A stretch of DNA of 64,000 bases from Cricetomys ansorgei (taxonomy: Eukaryota; Chordata; Mammalia; Rodentia; Nesomyidae): positions 12,879,001 to 12,943,000 of the forward strand of contig JAMJFZ010001258.1 of NCBI GenBank assembly GCA_026225945.1. Direction: 5' to 3'. The translations under genes and the position numbers were made by a program. The notes below the pieces were generated by a model. That model ran no database searches and was not told where the DNA came from. It worked only from the letters and a program-made list of their open reading frames with translations. Positions 53,301 to 62,300 of the stretch are shown here, piece after piece; the first letter of the stretch is position 1; each line of letters begins with the position of its first letter.

Positions 53301-56300
53301 AGCCCTGTCAGTTCTGACACAGCACAAAAAGCTCGCAAAGGGTAGGAAGTGCACTAATAAAAGCCAGTCTTTACCTAAAGGAAACCGAAAATATATTGTT
53401 GATTCAAAGTATTTTACGCTTGAACAATAAACTGCAGTAACTGATTCTGAGTAGCTACCAGGGAGAGAAAGGGAAAGAAAGGAATGCTTTAAGAGGCTAT
53501 AGGCCTAGACGTGTTACTGAAGCATGTCTTGTCTCCTCTCCCATAAAACATCTTAACTAATGCAAAAAGGAAGAATGACCAGGGTTCTCAGTGACCTACT
53601 GACTTCTACCAGCTGGAGATGAACCTCTTCAAAAGTAAAATTTTAATGAAGAAAAGGAAGTGCCATGCTGGTGAGTAAGTGGATACAGAATCATCCAAAT
53701 GTTTTTCATGCTGACTTCCAAATATTAATTTTAAAACATAAACATTAGGAGCTGGAGAGACGGCTCAGTGGTTAAGAGCTCTTGCTCCTGCAGAGGGCCC
53801 AGGTTCAGGTCGTAATACATGGTGGCTCACAACCATCTATAACTCCAGTTCCAGGGGATCCAACGTCCTCTTCTGACCTCTGAGGACACCAGGTGCACAT
53901 GTGGTACACATTATATGCAGGCAAAACACTCATACACGTAAAAACAAATAAAAACATAAACATAGAGAAATACCACTATCACACTGATACTATGCTTCTC
54001 AGGTCCTTGAGACAGAAATAAGTCACAAAACCACACAGGGACGACGGAGGGTGAGGATGCCCTGGGCGTGCCCACCCGTTTGTCTATTATTATACTATCT
54101 AAAGTTAACGGGCTGAATTTGAAATTTCAAAAACATGGTCAGCAAATAGAACTCAAGGTCCAGAAATAATTCCCTCAGACACAAGCCTTTCCAGAGATCC
54201 TCTGATCCCTTCCTTCCGGCTGCTGTCCAGATGTTACTCCTTAGAAGCCAGTCTAGAAGTCTTCCCATAACATCCCTTGATGTAAGACTGACAACCTGGT
54301 TGGATCCAGTCTGGCCCTGCATGGCATTCTTAGGCCACATGTCTGCAGCATTGTTTACTGATGGTCCATCAGCCCCAAGAGGTCTTTTATGGGGGAAGCA
54401 GAATCGACCAGACCTACAGGTCGAAACGCTTGTGATCTGAAAACAGGAGCCACCACTGCACAGACCATCAGTCCTTCCCCCAGAGACTCTTACTCAATGT
54501 CACAGGATGACCTAAACTTCTACATCAGCTTTCTGTCACTAAACAGTTGAGTCGTACATGCTGATAGAATAGGTGTTCTTGGCCATGTGCTTACTTCAGG
54601 AATTACTGAGTTCTAGAAAAATCTACAAACAGTGCTGACATTCTACTCTTGCTTTGTGAGATAGGGCCTTACTCTACAGCCTAGCCTGGCCTTCAATTTG
54701 TGGCAATTCTCCTGCCGCAGCCTCCCAAGCGCTAGGATTTCAGGTATGAGTCCCTATGCCCACTTTAATTTTCATACCCCTAACTAGACGTAGGAGGGTT
54801 AAAAAAAAAAGTAACCAGGAGCTGAGGAGCAGCTGTGTGCTAACGTGAGAAACTGGGTGTCACCCTCACCATGCTCAAATACAAACACACAGTCAAGAAT
54901 ATCTGTTCTTTAAAGACAAACAGAGCCTAGTCTTTGCATGTGGCCTCTTGTGACAGGCTGCTGAGCGGGAACTAGGGTGCTCTGATGAGTCTGCAGAGTC
55001 TCCCCGAGCAGTCCCATGCAGACACAGACAGAATGTCTGGGTAGAGAAATAAGGAGACTTGAACACAGAGAGGCAAGGAAGTCCTAACACTGGTGGGATC
55101 AAGAACTCAGGGTTACCGGCTCCAAGCTCATCACTGTCCATGAGACCACGCTGCTGGGGTTTTCCTCACCTTGGCCGAATGCTCAGCTCCAGGATGGTCT
55201 GAACAAATCTGGGGTGACTTACTGGGAGAAACCTAGAGAGAGAGAAAAAAAAATCAAACCACATCTTACTCTGTTAGCACAATGACCCCAGATCAGGAAC
55301 TCTTTCTGCTCTGCCCTCCCCTACCCACACCACCATATGAGGCCCCAGTGAGGACCATATGAGGCCCCAGTGAGGATCTTTAAGGACTTCTATGTCAGAC
55401 TTAACTTGCTATATTTCCTGTTTCTTTCTGGAGGTCTAGAGAGGTTGGATGACTTACTGAAGATCCTATGCTTAGTTCTTGAAATTAATATGCCAACCAG
55501 AGGCCAGATTTTCAATCCTTCTTTTCTTGTTATAGCAAGAAATTCTACTATGATAACACACAGGATTTAAGGTAAGAGGCCAATAAGATGGCTTGTGTGC
55601 AGGCCTGACCACCTTAGGTTAGTAAGATCCCACAAGGTGGCAGGAGAGAATGGACTCCTGAAGATTGTCTTCTAACTCCCATATACAGGCAGGAGTATGT
55701 GAAGGCACCCGTGTTCACGCCCTCAGATAACACAGGACACGCCGTGGAGGATGTACTGTGAGAACAGCTGATACACACTGGACAAGAGCTATGAGGCTGC
55801 AGTTACTGAGGCGGGCAGCACGCCTTCACTTTTTGAGTTTTCCCAACGGCCTTCCAAGGCAGATATGCTGTTACTCTCGTAGTTATCTGAAACTCAAAGC
55901 CAGGTCTAACTTTAAACCTACCCTTTAGATGCTATATTTTGTTTTTAAAAAAACAACATACTAAAGGATTCTGACTGATTGCCTTCTAGCTAACGAAGAG
56001 AAAATATTATTTACATGCAACTTTTTAATACCTGCCTATGTTCCCATTCTTCCCCTAACTGCGCACCCCCCTCAAAGCCAGCCCGGCTCCCAAAACCTCA
56101 CTTAGACGTCTTCACATCACGCCCACCGATCACTCGCGCAGTGACTGTCTGTCCAACTTTGAGTGTGGCTGTGGGGGAGGTGCCCGCTGGAACGTCATCC
56201 AGAATGCGGGAGGCGTGGATGCAGCCACTGATGCCATCTTCCAGAGTCACGACAACATGCGTGGCCTTCACAGACTTAACGGTTCCGGTGACTTTGTCCC

Positions 56301-59300
56301 CAACAGCCAGGCCATGCTTCTTTTTAGACCTCACAGCCAAATCTGGGTCCTCTTCCTCTTCCTCCTCTTTATCATCAGCTGTCTCTGAATCCCTCCGAGC
56401 TGGCTTCCTGGTCCTCTTAGAAGCCGGCCCTTCCACAGCCAAAATCAGACCCGTTACTCCTGGCTCTGTGTTCTTGAGGGTGAGGCAGACACCCTGCCCC
56501 ACCTGCAGCTTCTCAGAGTCGAAGTGGAAGGTGTCGTTGAGGTGAGAGGTCAGGGAGAAAGCTACAAGATGGCCAGTTTCCACCAAGGAGGCCACGGCAA
56601 AGGACTTCTCCAGATGCTGCACGATGCCCTGGTGTCGACTGCCTTTCTTCAGCTGGAAGAGTGAAAAGTCACACTCACACTCTCCACGCCGTACATACTA
56701 ACTCACAGCCCCACATGGCAGGCTGTGAAGAAGCCCCTGCTATCCAGGAGACTGGGGTGTAAGCTTAGCTTTCCCTCCACAGACTCGGCTTGCCTTCCTG
56801 AATACTCAGTTCCCAGCATTCTTTGCTTTCAGACAAGACTTTGTTCTGTAGCCCACAGTGGCCAAAAGCTCACAACTGCCCTGCCTCAGCCTCCCAAGTG
56901 CTGGGATTATAGAGGCACGGCTACCGTGCCTGGCTTCAGTTTATTTTGAACCTAAATTCCCATGTCCCATCCTAGAACCACTGAACTTGAACTTGGGGAC
57001 GCACAGCTGGGAGACCGCCGGCAGCCTAGGGCGGGCCTGCCACAGCCCCAGCACTGGTTCCGTCGTTAGAGTCCCTGTGTGCCAAGCACTCCGCTCAGCT
57101 TGCCTCAAAATCCCAGCTGTGTTCACGCTCTTCCGTGCCTACGCTTTGCTTGGATGGTAAGATGGTAGGGCCTACTGCACAACAGGGGGAACTCTGGGCA
57201 CTGGGCACACACCTGCAATGCCAGCACCTGGGGGGCCGAGATGGGACAATCACTAAGAGTTCAAGGCCTCTTACTGATTTCTAGGCCAGCTTGGGCTACC
57301 TAGTGAGAAACTGTCTCAGAACAAACAGCCAGCAGCAGAATCCCCATCATCAACAACAACAACAACAAAAAGCTTGGGATAACAATCAAATGCAGACTCT
57401 ACATACCTAACTGAAAAATCTACAACCCCCAAATCTATGCTTTTGAGTGTTATTAGTATATGAGACTTCAGAAGTTTTACATTTTGGGCATTTCAGGTTT
57501 CAGATCTTTTGAATTCAGAATACTCAATCAGTGATGTCTATGTAAATATTCCAAAACTCAAGAGTCTGAAGTTGTCTAACATGGCAGTATACAGCTGCAA
57601 TCTCAGCACTCGAGAACTGCGAGGCAGCCTGTGGGGAAACTCGGTTCAAATCACAAAAACAAACCCTAAAATTCAGAAACACTTCTGGTCGTATGCATTT
57701 CATTTTGAATAAGCAATACGTACTTTACACTCTTATCAGGGAAAATTCCTACAGAGACCCACCTGCCTCTGCCTACCGAGTGCTGGGATTAAAGGAGCAT
57801 GCCGCCACCACCACCTGGCCACTTTTTTTTGTTTTGCGAGACAGGTTTTCTCTGTGTAGCCCTGGCTGTCCTGGAACTGGCTTTGTAGACTGGGTTGGCC
57901 TTGAACTCAGACATCTGCCTGTCTCTGCTGGGATTAAAGGAGCGTGCCACCATGCCTGGTTCTCACATAGTACGAAAGGGTACAGAGGTGTTCAGGAAAG
58001 AGTGTGGACATGCTGCCTGAACATCAGAAATGCCAAGACAGGAGTTGTTTGTTTCAGATGACTTTTTAAAAAAAGTTAGTTTACAACATTTTCAACATTT
58101 ATTGCAAATAAAATCTAAATTCTGCATTCTCTTAAAAATCAAAGGCTCATCTGGGCATGGTGGTACACACCTATGATCCTAACACTTGAAAGGCCAAGGC
58201 AGGACTGAGTTCAAAGCCAGCTTGTCTCAAAAACCAAAGAAGTGGGTGGGGGGTTGGAGTAGGGGTGGATGACGACATACAGTTAGCAACACGAGACCCT
58301 GATATTCCTCTGATAACAACTGGATGGAACCAAACAGTCTGCCCTATGTGGACGAGACACACACCTGCCTGTCTGTCTGGTTCCTGGCTCCCTAATCTGT
58401 ATGTCCTACTCACTCATTCACAGCAGCTGATTGGCCCTAAAGATAGAGGAATCATAAGATCTGCCACCCGAACCAGCATGAAATCTGTCTACCAGCTACA
58501 CCAGGACAGGTTGAAAACAGGAAATGTCCTAGACAGAACCAGACACATTGTCACCCTGACTCCAAGTTCCAAGCAGTGAGAGTAGTGTGGGAGTGGAGAC
58601 ATAAAGCCACAAAGATGGAAACTGGAATAAGCTTACCTTTCTAGCTCTCCTATTCACCAAGTCCTGGCGAAGGGAAACATGGACCTCCAACTTCAACATG
58701 TCCACATTTAGGATCACAACCTTCCTCTTCTGCCCAGATTCCACCTCCTGCCCTGCAGTGCAGAACCAAACACAGCACGATGAGCCTTGTGCAATAGGGG
58801 AAAGGTGGGTAGCTCTCCTCAGTCCAAAAGGGCAAAGATGGCACATTTACTACATCTACATGGCCCACAGTTAGGGAAACCAAGGTGGTCTGCCACACAT
58901 AGCTAGGGCTGGGATGAGCCATAATATATACAATTCAGTAACCTAAAATCCCATGTTTCCCCAAATACAATAAAAGCTCTTCTATCTTAGCTTCCTGATG
59001 CTGTAGTAAAATATCCTGACAAAAGCAGTTTACGAGAGAAAGGGTTAATTTTGGCTCACAGTTCAAGGTATGGCCCATCATGGCGGGGAAGTCAAGCAAG
59101 CAGGAACTTGAAACGCTGATTACCTTGTACCAGTCAAGGACAGCATGCTGCTATTCAGCTCTCTGTCTTTACACAGCCCAGGAGCCCACTCCAGGTTGTC
59201 CCAGTGCAATTAACACAGCCAAGATTCCCCTACTCCCTAGGCATGCCCAGAGGCTATCCCAGGTGATTCTAGATCTTGATGCTAATCATCAGAAGCCCAT

Positions 59301-62300
59301 ACGCAAACATTTATCATGTTTGATTTTCATTCATACAAGACAATATGCTTCACCTGAATCAACCCTGGAAATTGTGTATCCAGCAGTGGGAGCAGTAAGT
59401 ACAGGATCTCCCCAGCATGTCATGATGAGCAAACTCACCTGCCCGATGGTATCTGCTGGCTCTCAAGATCAGGTCGGGCACCGGGCCCCCACTGAACACC
59501 ACCGAACCATCTTTCAACACCTCTTGTACCATGACATCAAGGACCATGCCTGGGGTCATCTCGGCTAGTGTCTGGATCAACACAGAGTCTGCCATAGGCC
59601 CAAAGAAAGCAGGGAATTAGTGAAGGATCCTTTTCCTCTGGAAATATGCCAGCACCACAACAGAGGAACACTCAAATCACTGAGAGTGGAGTCACTTCCT
59701 GCAAATTGTCTGGTGTCAGACCAGGTGTGGTGGTACATGCATTTAATCCCAGCACTTGGGAAGCAGAGGCAGGCAGGTATCTGTGAATTCCAGGCCAGCC
59801 AGGGCTACACAGTGAGACCCTGTCTCAACAAAACAAATCCATCACAAAATCAAAATTATCTAGTGTCAGGCCAGTGAGATGGCTCAGCAGACTCCAGCTG
59901 TCAAACCTGAGGATCTGAGTTCAATCCCTGGCATGGTAGAAGGGAAGAACCAGCCCCCATCAGTTTTCTCTGACCACCATATGAGTGCTATGGCGTACTC
60001 ACATTCTCTCACACGCACACACAAATAAACATAATTTAAAAAGAAAGTAAAGAATGGAAAGTGAAAAGTCGGTGAATCTACACTATAAGCCCGATGCCAC
60101 AGAATGAAGAGAGATTCTGATCTTGGATTAACTGTGGGGACAAAGGGAAGTTTGGGGGCTGCTTACTTAGAATGACTTTAAAAAACAAAAACAAAAAACC
60201 AGGGTCTCAAATATCCCATGATGGCTTAGAACCCAGGCTGGCTTAGATATTCTGAGGATGATCCTGAGTTCCTGACCCTCCTGTCTCCACCTCCTGGGTT
60301 CTGGATTATAGGTGTGTGCCACCACACCCAGTTTAGGTGATGCTTGTTAGGCAAATACTCAAAACCACATCCTCAACCTTTTTATGTTTTGGAGGGGGAG
60401 AGCATGGTCTCATGTAGCCCAGGCTGGCCTCAAACTTACAATGCAGCCAGGATAACCTTGAACTCCTGATCTCCTGCCTTCCCTTCCCTCCCAAGCACTG
60501 GTATGGCAGGCATGTGCCACCACATCCGGCTTATGCGGTACTAGGGATGCAACCCAGGGTTTTGTACACACTAGTCAAGCTTTTGGGCAGATCTTTATCT
60601 CAGTCTGGGTAGTAAATAGGTATTCACTTCATGAACACGTAATGATTACTTCACGAACCTCTATTATTTAAAACAGCTTAGATGGAGAGTAGAGCTCAGG
60701 AGTAGAGGGCTTGCCTAGCACGCATAAGGTCCTCTGTTGGTTCCATATCTAGCACTGAGTTGCTGAGGTGGCACGCAACCACAATTCCAAGCTACTGGGC
60801 AGGCTCAGGCACAAGGATCAGACCCATGACCTAGGGCCAAACTGGCCATACACAGGCTCGATCCCCTCATCAAACTGTCAGGTTTTTAAATTACAGAAAG
60901 CCCCCAAACCGTCCTAACGACGGGTACAATGGGAGCACAGGCAGTCCTATTTCGACCCTAGTTTTGCTTCCTGCCTCCACTCAGCATGCCCCCACCTTGG
61001 TTGCTCATGAGGCTGCGAACGCCCTGCAGCTCTTCCAGACACTGGCACAGGAGGACGAAGCTGGTGCTGGCCGAATCCCCGAGACTACAGTCCGATAGCC
61101 GCAGAGACAGCAGCATCCTTTGCTTCTCCTCGTCCACTTTGGTCACCTTAGCAACGACTGTCTGACCCTCCACGAAGTGGTCACTTGGAGTGGTCACAAA
61201 CTTGTCACTCATGATCTGAACAGCGAGTAGAAGATGAGGGAAGAGTCAGCCCTGTGCTGTCAGTGTTGACATCCGCTTGCCTATGCCCTCCAGGACGTAG
61301 TCTACTCAGCAGGGGTGGGCCGTTCCCCTTAAGGAACTGCTAAAACCTTTTCCCATCTGAAAAGCTTGTAGTTCAATGGCATAGAGGAGAAGACAGTAAT
61401 TCAAAGGGTATTCTGGGGCCTTCACACCTTAAAAACCACAGAAGGTGGTTTTTACCAAAACTACACTGGGCTATTCAGGAAAATTTAGTCTGAACCTGCT
61501 ATAAACACAAGTTCAGTCCTTTTTATGATAAAAAAAAAAAAAAAAAATCAATCAAAGCCACTGTCCCTCAATGCTGCTGTGTGAAAGAGACAGAGGTCCC
61601 TTTACCAGGAGGCTGCACAGCAGGCAGGAGGACCAGTACACCAGCTGCATCCATCCCTTTCCCAGTGGCCTTCCTGGCATTCACACCTTAGGTGATTTCC
61701 CTGACCTCTTCCAGTATTAAAGTCTCCTGCTGCCTCTCAGCTCAGAGGTCTCTGAGCCTGAGGTCTCTCCTCAAAGGCCTTATGTGTAGAATTGAACTTA
61801 CAGCTTTTGGGGCCAGTCCACTCAGACCCGAGGGGAACTGCACGAACACACCATAGTCCTTGATGCTCTTCACAAAACCAATGAGCAGCATTCCAGGCTG
61901 GACCTCTGAGAGGCTCTTGGGGTCCTGGCCACCTTGTACTATGGAGACCAAAGCTGGCTTCCTGCAAAGAAGCTAGTGGGACCTCATTAAGGAATGTTCT
62001 GGAAAGACAAATGAAATGCCTAACACTCCCATTTCCCCCTCCTATGCTATGGACTTCGTTATGACTGTGGGTCTCTATGGGTAGAGAACTGAGCAGTAGC
62101 AGCACACTAGAACTTGCAAGAGGCCAAGTTCTTAAGCATTACCTGACTGTGGAGGTAGCAGCTCCAGCAGGGCTGTCCTCCAGGAGCTACTGGTGCCCAG
62201 TGATGTTGGACCATCTGTTTACTCCCTCCTGCGATCTCCTCTCCAGATTCCTGAGGTCCGCCAACAGGGCACAGCACAGGTCCACAGTCCGACAGCTAGG

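Noticed and set aside
61737..62105. Apparent frameshift in PDCD11 between window exons 2 and 3
   Set aside because: It arises only if U2-like sites (62705 and 61961) are used. The U12-type sites at 62691/61972 give an uninterrupted, conserved frame.
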